NCBI GenBank assembly: GCA_017512705.1
Contig: JAFWEX010000026.1
Span: forward strand, 62,001-126,000
DNA from: Paenibacillus sp.
GTDB lineage: Bacteria; Bacillota; Bacilli; Paenibacillales; Paenibacillaceae
DNA length: 64,000 nucleotides
Direction: 5' to 3'
Both the position numbers and the translations under genes were made by a program. Below, in pieces: positions 44,807 to 52,733 of the stretch. How positions within the stretch are numbered: the first letter of the stretch is position 1; each line of letters opens with the position of its first letter. The notes beneath the pieces were generated by a model that saw nothing but the letters and a program-made list of their open reading frames with translations, was not told the DNA's origin and made no database searches.

Positions 44807-46138
44807 TTATTTCACGTTAGTCCAGTAAGCCTGAATCTCGCTGGCAAGTCCGGCACGATCAATGACATCAGCCAAATATTTCTGCATGGAAGCTCCCAAT
44901 TTGGACCAGTGATCGGCTGGAAGCGTACTCATAGATTCTTCAATCTTACCTGCCTTGATGTATTCACTAATGGATTTACCAAGTGGATCAGCTGGCTCCA
45001 GTGTAATATTGCTAAACGCTGGAATGATATTGGCCTGCTTAACTAGGAAATCCTGACCTTTTTCTTTATAAACGATCCAGTCCAAAAATTTCTTAGCGGC
45101 TTCTTGCTGTGCTGGTGTGCTTTTTTCCTTGTCCAGCAAAATACGTTTGGATACAGCGGCAGATATCTGTGAATTTCCGAAGTCGGCTGCATTATTACTC
45201 ACAGGTACCGGCAGGAAACCGTATTTTCCATCTGCTGTATCAAAGCCGGAAATTTGCGGCCAAGCCCAGTTCCCCATGAACCAGATCCCAACTTCACCCT
45301 TACCAAGTACTTCTGGTCCACGCTCATACGTACCGGAAAGTGGTGATGCTTTGTCGATATTGTACGTTTTCATCACATCAAATGTATCCATCAAACCATT
45401 AAATACAGCATTGGATGCCAGATCCACTTTGCCTGCTTTGAGATCGTTCATGAATTGATCCACTTCGGAGAGATCTGCGGATTGTCCACCATAGGCAAGC
45501 GGCAAGTAGTGCGCTCCAAGAGACCAATCCATCGGTGAAATAATTAAAGGCGCTTTGCCGGTAGCTGCTATTTTTTTGAACAAGTCCTCCAGCTGTGTTG
45601 TTGTCTCTACCGATTTTGGATCAAATGTACCACCTACCGCTTGATCAACTACCTCCTGGTTGTAGATAAATCCATAACCTTCAATGGCCAAAGGAAAAGC
45701 ATAGTTTTTGCCATCAAACGTTGTAGCAGCTGTACTGTTCTCCACCGCATCCTTCATCCAAGGCTCAGATGTGAGATCAAGAACACGGTCCTTGAATTTC
45801 TCAACATCTCCAGTATCCAACATCATCATCGTTGTCGGATTTCCTGATGCATAGAGAGCGGATGCCTTTTCAAACGGAGACTGTCCACTACCTACTGGTA
45901 CAATTTCAAGCGTAATATTTGGATTTTCTGCTTGAAAGTCTTTGGCTGCTTGCTCTAATTGATCGTTAATTTCTGATTTGGAGTTGAGCATAGTAATTTT
46001 GACATTTTCACTGCCACCATCGTTTGAACCTGTGGAAGAATTCGAATCTGTAGTTGCTTTGTCTCCGCATGCTGACAGAACCAGCACCATAATCAATGAA
46101 AAAATCCAAATCCCTGTCCGACGTTGTTTTGTTTTCAT
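44807..46138 (-). CDS. Sugar-binding lipoprotein, family 1 (sucrose/fructan operon)
   Basis: Extracellular sugar-binding lipoprotein, 443 residues from the ATG at 46138. The leader ends in the lipobox VLSAC, followed by a Ser/Thr/Gly/Asn-rich linker and a binding domain (KITMLNSKSEINDQLEQAAKDF). First gene of the operon; a GGGGG ribosome site lies about ten bases upstream. The binding protein, permeases and GH32 gene together point to sucrose or a fructo-oligosaccharide. Confidence 0.93.
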   Translation of the reverse strand: MKTKQRRTGIWIFSLIMVLVLSACGDKATTDSNSSTGSNDGGSENVKITMLNSKSEINDQLEQAAKDFQAENPNITLEIVPVGSGQSPFEKASALYASGNPTTMMMLDTGDVEKFKDRVLDLTSEPWMKDAVENSTAATTFDGKNYAFPLAIEGYGFIYNQEVVDQAVGGTFDPKSVETTTQLEDLFKKIAATGKAPLIISPMDWSLGAHYLPLAYGGQSADLSEVDQFMNDLKAGKVDLASNAVFNGLMDTFDVMKTYNIDKASPLSGTYERGPEVLGKGEVGIWFMGNWAWPQISGFDTADGKYGFLPVPVSNNAADFGNSQISAAVSKRILLDKEKSTPAQQEAAKKFLDWIVYKEKGQDFLVKQANIIPAFSNITLEPADPLGKSISEYIKAGKIEESMSTLPADHWSKLGASMQKYLADVIDRAGLASEIQAYWTNVK

Positions 46139-46169
46139 CTTGTTATGTCCCCCATTCATTAGTGTAAAG

Positions 46170-46183
46170 AGAAAACGTTTACA
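46170..46183 (-). promoter_or_regulatory. cre box of the sucrose/fructan operon
   Basis: On the minus strand TGTAAACGTTTTCT fits the CcpA consensus well. It begins at the expected start of transcription, so CcpA would act as a roadblock. Confidence 0.75.
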
Positions 46184-46189
46184 ATTCAG

Positions 46190-46228
46190 ATTATAATGTC
46201 AAAGGTTTAACATGTCAATCGTTTGACA
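46190..46228 (-). promoter_or_regulatory. Consensus promoter with two abutting LacI-type operators
   Basis: On the minus strand TTGACA (46213-46218) and TATAAT (46190-46195) are exactly 17 bp apart, a perfect sigma-A consensus. Two 16-bp dyads stand end to end over it: TGTCAATCGTTTGACA (46213-46228, plus strand) and TGTCAAAGGTTTAACA (46197-46212). Binding by the LacI protein at 46326 would cover the whole promoter. Confidence 0.85.
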
Positions 46229-46267
46229 TATCGATTTTAAAAAAAATTATCTCGTATTATGGTATAC

Positions 46268-46317
46268 AAAAATACCCCACAGAGAGACTTTTAAAAAGTG
46301 TCTGCTCTGTAGGGTAC
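46268..46317 (-). terminator. lacI-type gene terminator
   Basis: TACCC, ACAGAG and AGAC pair with their complements to make a long stem, then TTTTTG on the minus strand. It isolates the repressor gene from the operon downstream. Confidence 0.85.
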
Positions 46318-46325
46318 GGTTTAAT

Positions 46326-47306
46326 TCAGGTCGTCTCTCTCTCTACCAATGTTACAGGTAAAATATTCTCCATTTTCACCTTTTCCTCTGCGATCTGACA
46401 TCGAATCAAATCAATTGCGAGCTTCGCCATATCCTCTATCGGCTGTCTAATCGTAGTAATTCCTGGCACAGTATAGGAAGCTGCCCGGCTATCATCATAT
46501 CCTATTATAGCGATGTCTTCGGGAACCCTGTATCTGCTAGAGATTGTCTTCTTGAGCGCATGAACAGCCATAAGATCACTCGTTACAAATAACCCATCCA
46601 ACTGGGGATACTGGCTGAGAAGTTTATCCATTAATTCGGTGTACTGATGCTGATCAAATACATTAAGGTCCGTCTCATAAATTATGATTGGCTTGATCCC
46701 ATGAGCCTCCAGTGTATCCACAAACCCTGTCGTACGACGATTGGATAGCATGTTCAGCCCCAAATTACCACAAATATGAGCAATATGACGTCTACCTTTG
46801 GAGAGTAGTAATTCTGCTGCCATCACACCCCCCTGATAATTATCAGAGGATATAAACGGTATATCCTCTCCAATCTGCCGATCGAAGGTAACAATTGGAG
46901 AATGGAGATTAACGTATTCATCTACTTCAAGTGTGTGACTCCCCATAATAATGCCATCCACACGATTCCCTTTAAGCATCTCTACATATTCACGTTCTTT
47001 GGAAGGGTCCATATGAGAGTTACATAGCATGATTTTGAAACCATTCTTATAGGCATAATACTCTATATAGCTAGCCAGTTCTCCGAAAAACGGATGTGAT
47101 ACATCTGGAATGATCAGACCAATAAGGTTTGACTGCTTGCGCAGCAGAGAACGGGCAATCTCATTGGGTCTATAATTAAGCTCGTCCATCGTTTGGTACA
47201 CTTTGTCACGTGTCTTCTGACTGATATAACCCCTGTTGTTCAATACACGTGAGACGGTAGTTACTGAAACACCTGCCTTCAGTGCAACATCATGAATAGT
47301 TGCCAT
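46326..47306 (-). CDS. LacI family repressor of the sucrose/fructan operon
   Basis: LacI/GalR regulator, 326 residues. Helix-turn-helix and hinge are clear (TIHDVALKAGVSVTTVSRVLNN, LNYRPNEIARSLLRKQ), followed by the periplasmic-binding-protein-like sugar domain. It resembles ScrR/SacR regulators of sucrose and fructan use. It lies directly upstream of the transport operon, whose promoter carries the two operators. The ligand is probably sucrose, fructose or a phosphate of these; inferred. Confidence 0.94.
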   Translation of the reverse strand: MATIHDVALKAGVSVTTVSRVLNNRGYISQKTRDKVYQTMDELNYRPNEIARSLLRKQSNLIGLIIPDVSHPFFGELASYIEYYAYKNGFKIMLCNSHMDPSKEREYVEMLKGNRVDGIIMGSHTLEVDEYVNLHSPIVTFDRQIGEDIPFISSDNYQGGVMAAELLLSKGRRHIAHICGNLGLNMLSNRRTTGFVDTLEAHGIKPIIIYETDLNVFDQHQYTELMDKLLSQYPQLDGLFVTSDLMAVHALKKTISSRYRVPEDIAIIGYDDSRAASYTVPGITTIRQPIEDMAKLAIDLIRCQIAEEKVKMENILPVTLVERETT

Positions 47307-47397
47307 AACAGCCTCTTTTCCTATCTACATTCTTTTGTATCTACATCATTATATATTTATTTCACGTCCTGAACCATTCCTATGTGTCCGGGCTACT

Positions 47398-47841
47398 TCA
47401 TTCTACTACAATTTTGGATCGTGGCATCGTATGCATTGCACCGGAGGTTACATGTGCCTGAACCACGTACTTCCCAGGCTCCAGAAAAGTGTGTTTGACT
47501 TCATATACGCCATCACCTATAGAATTCGCTTTCATTGCCCCGCGAGCCTCTAGTTCATCGGCATTCATCATGCCTTGTTCTATTGATGGTGCTTCCGGCT
47601 CGTTCTGTTCGTTCCAAATTTGGAACTGTACATGATCGGCATCATCGACAGGCTTCTCTCCCTGGGTCAGTTTGATCTGCAGGGCTACCTCTTCGTTCGC
47701 TTTCACCTTATCCGGCATCATCATCTTTACTCGAATCATCTCTGGCATCTCATCAGGAGAGGTTTGTTCCGTATAAGAACAACCAGTCACGATAAGAAGC
47801 AGTATAAACAAAGGCGCAAACCAGCGAGCATGTCCCTTCAT
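47398..47841 (-). CDS. YtkA-like domain lipoprotein
   Basis: Secreted lipoprotein, 147 residues from the second ATG at 47841 with AAAGGA nine bases upstream. Lipobox IVTGC. The body is a single beta-sandwich of the YtkA/FixH-like kind, with a His- and Met-containing end (HVTSGAMHTMP) that could bind copper. The dsbB gene lies 46 bases before it and probably shares the transcript, which hints at a role in oxidative folding or copper handling at the membrane. Confidence 0.83.
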   Translation of the reverse strand: MKGHARWFAPLFILLLIVTGCSYTEQTSPDEMPEMIRVKMMMPDKVKANEEVALQIKLTQGEKPVDDADHVQFQIWNEQNEPEAPSIEQGMMNADELEARGAMKANSIGDGVYEVKHTFLEPGKYVVQAHVTSGAMHTMPRSKIVVE

Positions 47842-47887
47842 CAACATTATTCCTTTCCGATTAAAGAAAATATAAGAAGAAAACCAT

Positions 47888-48340
47888 TTACATAGAAGAT
47901 TTTGTTGTTTTACCTAATCCCCATAGCATGGCAATAATGATGATAAATGCGATGAGAGCCAGTAACGGGATTGTGATAAAACCAAACCAGTTTAGATAAT
48001 CAGTGTAACATGGCACCTTCCCACATGCGACCGCGTTACCTGTAGCCGAGAAAATCCGCTGAATCGTTACGTGATACAGCGATATACCGCCCCCAATAAA
48101 ACTGAGTGGAAGCACATATTTGGTAATACCCACGTCACCCTTGAAATACGCAATCCCGAGAAGAATCGTTAAGGGGTACATAAATATGCGCTGGAACCAG
48201 CATAGATCACATGGAAGAAACCCCATAATCTCACTAAAATAAAGACTTCCCCCCGTTGCAATGACAGACACAGCCCAGGCGATAAATAACCGGGTATCTG
48301 CACTTCGTGCAGGTTGCTCTGAATTAGATGTTGCACTCAT
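47888..48340 (-). CDS. bdbC: Disulfide bond formation protein B, BdbC type
   Basis: Membrane quinone-thiol oxidoreductase that recharges an extracellular thiol oxidase, 150 residues with four helices. The first Cys pair is CDLC (44, 47) and the second is CGKVPC (106, 111), both in outer loops. GAGGAGG stands before the ATG. A partner BdbD-type thioredoxin was not seen in the window. It is probably cotranscribed with the YtkA-like lipoprotein gene. Confidence 0.94.
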   Translation of the reverse strand: MSATSNSEQPARSADTRLFIAWAVSVIATGGSLYFSEIMGFLPCDLCWFQRIFMYPLTILLGIAYFKGDVGITKYVLPLSFIGGGISLYHVTIQRIFSATGNAVACGKVPCYTDYLNWFGFITIPLLALIAFIIIIAMLWGLGKTTKSSM

Positions 48341-48643
48341 GCCACTGTCCTCCTCTTCGTTCGTTCATTTGAGACTAATGCTATGTTCCTGCATAACCTG
48401 ATAATCCGGAATACTTATGTAATTGAATGACCAATCAATTATACCAAATATTTGCTCCTTAAGGTGAATACAAAAAACTGATATATGGACAGTTTTTGAC
48501 CTACAGCTCTCTCTCTTGAGGAAAGAAAACCGAAATCTCAGGAGCTCATTCTCCGTTTCCAGGTCGTTCTGATATCCAAATGTCCGTGTTATAATTCTTT
48601 CTAGTTTAAGCACTGCAGATTTCCTATATTTCTCATAATTAAC

Positions 48644-48672
48644 TTACATTGCGAGGGAACCTGAGATACAAT
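48644..48672 (+). promoter_or_regulatory. Promoter of the small membrane protein gene
   Basis: TTACAT (48644-48649) and TACAAT (48667-48672) are 17 bp apart, 42 bases before the start at 48714. In the rest of the gap 48341-48643 I see no gene I can support. Confidence 0.6.
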
Positions 48673-48713
48673 AGATGTATACGCATTCATCGACTGGAAA
48701 AGGAGGTTAGCTC

Positions 48714-48920
48714 ATGAATTGGCTGCCTTATGCACTCGTTATTGGCATCGCTTTATTTGGCGGAATTGCTACACTCATCATCGGGAACTCCAAAGCTAAT
48801 CGTAGGAGTAACCCCGAATATGATCGCCGAACGAAGCAAAACTTGAGTAAACTTACATATGTATACGTCGTTGCTGTCGTGTTGGGTGTAGGCGGATTTG
48901 TCCTGTATTTATATAACTGA
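48714..48920 (+). CDS. Small membrane protein, 68 residues
   Basis: Two hydrophobic helices (about 4-23 and 47-66) flank a short basic hydrophilic loop (NSKANRRSNPEYDRRTKQNLSK). A strong AAGGAGG site and a good promoter show that it is real. No family is recognised. It lies alone upstream of the WXG100 gene, separated from it by a terminator at 49006, so it is probably not part of the type VII cluster. Confidence 0.85.
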   Translation: MNWLPYALVIGIALFGGIATLIIGNSKANRRSNPEYDRRTKQNLSKLTYVYVVAVVLGVGGFVLYLYN

Positions 48921-49005
48921 TGGATGATTCAGCGAACGCTAAAGTAACATCTGTTTGAATATGGTGACTCTGCGCATGCCTTGCTCGATATATTTCGTCA
49001 TCATG

Positions 49006-49025
49006 GGGGAGGTGACTCCCCTTTT
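49006..49025 (+). terminator. Terminator after the small membrane protein gene
   Basis: GGGGAG/CTCCCC stem with a 4-nt loop, then TTTT. A weaker GTCT/AGAC hairpin with six T residues lies farther on, near 49090-49117. A TATAAT -10-like element at 49163-49168 probably belongs to the WXG100 gene. The gap is 302 bases. Confidence 0.7.
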
Positions 49026-49222
49026 CCTGATCCATGCCATTTGAGTTCTTCCCTTTCCCACACTTGGGAGGTCATTCGGGATGTGTCTTGTCTGAGTTAT
49101 AAGACTTTTTTGCTGCCCAAAAACGAGGCTTTCGTCCAGCTTCATTCTGATTCAGAAGGGGTTATAATAAGAGTAGTTATGCCATCTTGCATATTCTAAT
49201 CGGAAGGAATGAGTAAACATAC

Positions 49223-49498
49223 ATGAACCAGCGCATTGATCTGTCACCAGAGGAATTGCAACAGCTTGCAGTTGAATTCAACAAAGCTTCACAGAACGGA
49301 CAGGACATTCTAGCCAAGCTCAAAACGATGATTGATCAGTCTGAAGGTCAGTGGGAAGGCAATCGTCAACGTGAGTTTCTCACACGCATGAACGACAGTA
49401 TGACGACGGTGAGCAGTTATTTACAAGGATTGCAAGAGACAGGCACTCAATTGCAACAGACGGCAACGCGTTTCCGCGAAACGGATCAGTCACGTTAA
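49223..49498 (+). CDS. WXG100 family protein
   Basis: Small helical hairpin protein, 91 residues, of the ESAT-6/YukE type. The Trp-x-Gly turn is WEG (44-46), with helices on both sides. Such proteins are secreted by, and often needed for, type VII secretion, or serve as partners for LXG toxins. No EssC, YukD or other machine component is seen in the window, so this would be an orphan partner using a machine encoded elsewhere. It is on the plus strand, divergent from the rest of the cluster. Confidence 0.9.
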   Translation: MNQRIDLSPEELQQLAVEFNKASQNGQDILAKLKTMIDQSEGQWEGNRQREFLTRMNDSMTTVSSYLQGLQETGTQLQQTATRFRETDQSR

Positions 49499-49512
49499 CA
49501 CTGATCCGTTTC
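49478..49512. terminator. Stem-loop across the WXG100 stop codon
   Basis: A perfect 13-bp stem (GAAACGGATCAGT and its complement) includes the last codons; the TAA lies in the 9-nt loop. The tail is TACAG, not U-rich, so this may be an mRNA protector. Confidence 0.55.
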
Positions 49513-49591
49513 TACAGAAACAGCGATGAATACGAACAGCTTTCGGGCACGACTACGCTCCAGTCAGCAGCATGTTCAAGCGTAAATATCG

Positions 49592-49861
49592 TTACGCCTG
49601 CTCCAGTTCTGCTGCAAAAGCCTCTTCCTCTTCATCACTAAACCCCTTAAAAATAATCTCTTCAATATCATCATGGTTAAAAACATAAGTGTAATCCGGA
49701 TTAATATACCCCTCAGGATACGGACAGCCAATATAGTCAAACTGCCGCGGAGGTTCTGTCATTAACATTTGCTTGCGTCCATAAATGACGAGCTTTTTGG
49801 TGCCTTCTTTTAAACGAATCACAGATCCATTGGGCAGTAAAGTTACCGTGTTTTTTTCCAA
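49592..49861 (-). CDS. DUF4176-like protein
   Basis: Small soluble protein, 89 residues from the TTG at 49861 with AAGGAGG nine bases upstream; the ATG at 49870 touches the ribosome site and is unlikely. Features are LLPNGSVIRLKEGTKKLVIYGRKQ and FDYIGCPYPEGY, which match the DUF4176 group seen in type VII/LXG loci of Firmicutes. The acidic C-terminus (DEEEEAFAAELEQA) is typical. It may be a chaperone or immunity factor; not established. Confidence 0.8.
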   Translation of the reverse strand: MEKNTVTLLPNGSVIRLKEGTKKLVIYGRKQMLMTEPPRQFDYIGCPYPEGYINPDYTYVFNHDDIEEIIFKGFSDEEEEAFAAELEQA

Positions 49862-49920
49862 TCTGATCATCCTCCTTATGTCTAGTAGCGAATTCTAGAT
49901 TTTGTTTCTGAATCTCTGTA

Positions 49921-50643
49921 TCACACTTCCGGTTTGTTCATCACTCGGCGAAGCCAATAATATCGATGGAAGTCCATAACAAAGTGAAACACAACAAAGG
50001 TCAGCATGATGTATACACATATGAGAACAACGGTTACCGTCTGCTGCGTCACAAAGGCTAATGAAATGTTAGCCAGCAGATAAGCCCCTCCCGTAATTGT
50101 CGTTAAGAGAGCGACAGGCATGCCAGAGCTTTTATTTCCCTTTTGACGCTGAGGCGGTTGCTTTAATTTTTGTAAACGATACCTCACATACTGGATTAGA
50201 GCAAATGCATACACTGCCAATGACCCTATAGCATACCATGGCGTGGTTAGGCCTAATGTACCATAAGCGAATTTCTGTATAACTATCATAAATGCTGCTG
50301 ATGAGACGAGTCCGAAAACGCCTCGAAATAATACATAATTCAGTTGAAGTCTGCGCGGGGCTGCAATCAAGGCAATCGCCCACAAATTCATGACGGCTAA
50401 CAGCGGCAATAGAAGATACGCATACAGAGGTTGATACGGAACACTGAACACGGGAACAAGCACGAAGACATTCAGAAAAAACAGAACCAATGTACCTGCA
50501 CTAAGCCGAATACCATCGGACGCATAAATGACAAGGTAATTCTCAAACGTTTCCTTAGGATAGGACGTCCCTTCATACATGGTGGGAGTAGTAGCACTAT
50601 TTACCTTAGAAGTTGGTGGTTTTGACCGCTGTTTTTTCGCCAT
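49921..50643 (-). CDS. Membrane protein of unknown function
   Basis: Integral membrane protein, 240 residues, about six or seven hydrophobic segments after a 45-residue hydrophilic N-terminus. Starts at the base next to the TAG of the previous gene (TAG-ATG), with only a weak ribosome site, so translation depends on that gene. The tight coupling to a WXG-headed, glycine-rich protein suggests it could be its immunity protein, or a membrane partner. No family is recognised. Confidence 0.8.
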   Translation of the reverse strand: MAKKQRSKPPTSKVNSATTPTMYEGTSYPKETFENYLVIYASDGIRLSAGTLVLFFLNVFVLVPVFSVPYQPLYAYLLLPLLAVMNLWAIALIAAPRRLQLNYVLFRGVFGLVSSAAFMIVIQKFAYGTLGLTTPWYAIGSLAVYAFALIQYVRYRLQKLKQPPQRQKGNKSSGMPVALLTTITGGAYLLANISLAFVTQQTVTVVLICVYIMLTFVVFHFVMDFHRYYWLRRVMNKPEV

Positions 50644-51594
50644 CTATTTAAACCATCCCGCTACGGTAGACCAAGCTTTTTTCGCACCATGTTTAACGAC
50701 ATCCTTCAGCGAGTCATTATTCCCGTCGCCATCCAGGTCCATATCCATCGTTATGCCTTCAGCAAGATAGGTCAAGCCAACCGACACCCCGAATCCAACG
50801 GCGCCAACAGCCAGAACGGGTGCTGCCGCCGGCATAATAGCCGCAGTCAGCAGAGTTGCTCCTACAGTGGTTGCTCCACCCACAACGACGTTCCCAATAA
50901 TATCACCTGCTATTTTATCCGTGCCTGCATTCTCGCTAATATTTTCTTTCGTATCTGTAAACACATCAATCCCGACGCTGGCCCATCCCAGCTTATCTGT
51001 TAACGCAGACTTGACTCCATAACCAGGCTTGATCATGGCGGCAACTTCCTTCATCTGTGGAGTGGCCGTCCCGTTAGCAATCCGCGCTTCAAGGTCACGT
51101 TGATAGTAAATCTTGTAGTCTCTTGGTCGGCCGTTAGGCCCCTTATTCCCTTTGACTGCATCGTGACTCTCACGGACCAGAACACGAGGTGTATTTCGAT
51201 CTAGTTCAGCCTTAACCATGTAACCATTCTTAACTCGGTATCCTAAACGAGCAACAGCCATAGCTCCGGATAATGTACCTATCGTGCTGCCTACGCCATC
51301 AAATGGAGCCAGCGGATTAATCGCCAAACCGCCGCTGTTATCTTCCTGCTCCATCTTTTCCCGGGTTGTTTTGACATAGGTAGCCAGTTGATACATACTC
51401 TGCCCTGCGCTCCGGAAACGCTGCTGATGCGACTGATACAATCCAATAATGGTCTGTCTGTTCCCCGATTGCCATGCGGCTCCTTGAATTGCATGCTGAA
51501 GCGTACCATCGACCTGTTGCAATTGTGCTGCAACCTGTTCGATTTGTTGGGCAAGCGAGTTCAAGTATTCTGCTTTCATAACGATTTTCGTCAT
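50644..51594 (-). CDS. WXG-headed protein with glycine-rich hydrophobic domain, putative type VII effector
   Basis: Protein of 316 residues. The N-terminal 90 residues look like a WXG100 domain (Trp41-Gln-Ser-Gly44 turn with helical sides, EYLNSLAQQIEQVAAQL). The middle is a variable hydrophilic region. Residues about 235-280 are a Gly/Ala/Val-rich hydrophobic stretch (GGATTVGATLLTAA), suited to membrane insertion. Then DMDLDGDGNND (284-294) resembles a Ca2+-binding EF-hand/dockerin loop, and the end is basic and amphipathic. This layout resembles polymorphic toxins delivered by type VII secretion. No toxin family is recognised; killing activity is inferred. Confidence 0.75.
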   Translation of the reverse strand: MTKIVMKAEYLNSLAQQIEQVAAQLQQVDGTLQHAIQGAAWQSGNRQTIIGLYQSHQQRFRSAGQSMYQLATYVKTTREKMEQEDNSGGLAINPLAPFDGVGSTIGTLSGAMAVARLGYRVKNGYMVKAELDRNTPRVLVRESHDAVKGNKGPNGRPRDYKIYYQRDLEARIANGTATPQMKEVAAMIKPGYGVKSALTDKLGWASVGIDVFTDTKENISENAGTDKIAGDIIGNVVVGGATTVGATLLTAAIMPAAAPVLAVGAVGFGVSVGLTYLAEGITMDMDLDGDGNNDSLKDVVKHGAKKAWSTVAGWFK

Positions 51595-51636
51595 TTTTCA
51601 AATCCCCCTTACTCTTAGGACGTATATGTTCTCTGT

Positions 51637-52518
51637 TTAGCGCACCTCAGGCAGAACAGATATTGAGCGAGTTGTAAGTAGAAAGAGACTCTGTACCAGC
51701 TCTTCTTCCGTCACTTTAAATACGGCAAACAAGTCCTCACTTTCCACTTCAAGAAAAATCCAATTACCACTCTCACTGCCGATAAAGTAAATCCATTGTG
51801 ATCTGTCATCAGTTCCACGGGTATACACTTCAAATTTACCGCGCTGTTCCAACGCAGCGAGGCTTCGGCTCAAAGGTTGGACCCAAGTCTGATTCAGATG
51901 TTCATCCGCTTGTAATATGGCTTGAATTCGTTCTGTTTCTTCCGTTGCTTGGGTTGCTTCGGTTGATCTGTTCCCTTCTCTCGACGCTCTGATCTCCAGT
52001 TCAAACAAACGACGCAGCGTGTCTTGACCGATAGACGTATGTGCGCCCCCCTGTTCCAGATCAAGAGTTGTCCCTTCTGGAGAGTCATCTATCTCCAAGC
52101 GGTTGCCGAGAACCTGAAACATCTCACCCATTGACGAGAAAGGGGTGAATATCGACTGATTATCCTCAGGCTTCCAGACCCATTCAACCAACTGATTGCT
52201 TGATAAAAAGCCATAGGTTACAGATCTGCCCTGATCTGTGGTGTTCAACTCCAGACGAGTTATAGCACTACTTAGCTTGCAAGCCATAAGCAGTCTATGT
52301 ATTTGAGGTTCTATGGCAACTTGTTGATCGTTGATTTCGACAACGCGATCTTGAGCAAGACCTCTGAGCATCTTAGCAACTCTCTCACTTGATTGTTCTG
52401 CTTGGTCTATAGATTCAACTAATTCTGCTCGTAGCTGCTCTGCTTCTGGTATGTTGATGAGTTCGAATAGAAACAAGGTCTCCATACCGTTAAATTGAAT
52501 GGATGTATATGTTGACAC
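51637..52518 (-). CDS. Unknown soluble protein, possibly EspG-like
   Basis: Soluble protein of 293 residues, from a GTG at 52518 with AAAGGAG seven bases upstream. The N-terminal half (LRAELVESIDQAEQSSERVAKMLRGLAQDRVVEI) and beta-rich C-terminal half (YFIGSESGNWIFLEVESEDLF) vaguely recall the EspG fold, the chaperone of secreted proteins in mycobacterial type VII systems. I cannot confirm this. It lies 42 bases before the WXG-headed protein gene and is cotranscribed with it, which suits a chaperone. Long acidic stretches. Confidence 0.7.
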   Translation of the reverse strand: MSTYTSIQFNGMETLFLFELINIPEAEQLRAELVESIDQAEQSSERVAKMLRGLAQDRVVEINDQQVAIEPQIHRLLMACKLSSAITRLELNTTDQGRSVTYGFLSSNQLVEWVWKPEDNQSIFTPFSSMGEMFQVLGNRLEIDDSPEGTTLDLEQGGAHTSIGQDTLRRLFELEIRASREGNRSTEATQATEETERIQAILQADEHLNQTWVQPLSRSLAALEQRGKFEVYTRGTDDRSQWIYFIGSESGNWIFLEVESEDLFAVFKVTEEELVQSLFLLTTRSISVLPEVR

Positions 52519-52733
52519 ATGTATTCTCCTTTTTATTAATGAAAACCCACGGAGAGCATCTACTCTTTATTGTAAAAGGAACGTGAATGCTACTCAATGT
52601 GTCCTCATTCCTGATGTTAAGCCTTCCGGCCTGATTATATATACCCAAATCATGTGTAGAAGGCACAGCAAAATAAGCTGCTCTTTTAATTTTTCGTCCT
52701 GTCTTAAAAAGGGGGCTCCATGGACCTGTGCAT
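52519..52733 (-). other. Intergenic region with the likely promoter of the 52518-49592 genes
   Basis: A TATAAT-like box lies on the minus strand at about 52636-52642, inside a TATA-rich stretch, but no good -35 partner is seen. No small gene is supported. Confidence 0.35.

Noticed and set aside
48365-48613. An 82-residue minus-strand frame between bdbC and the small membrane protein gene
   Set aside because: No ribosome site and an irregular, low-complexity sequence; not supported as a gene.
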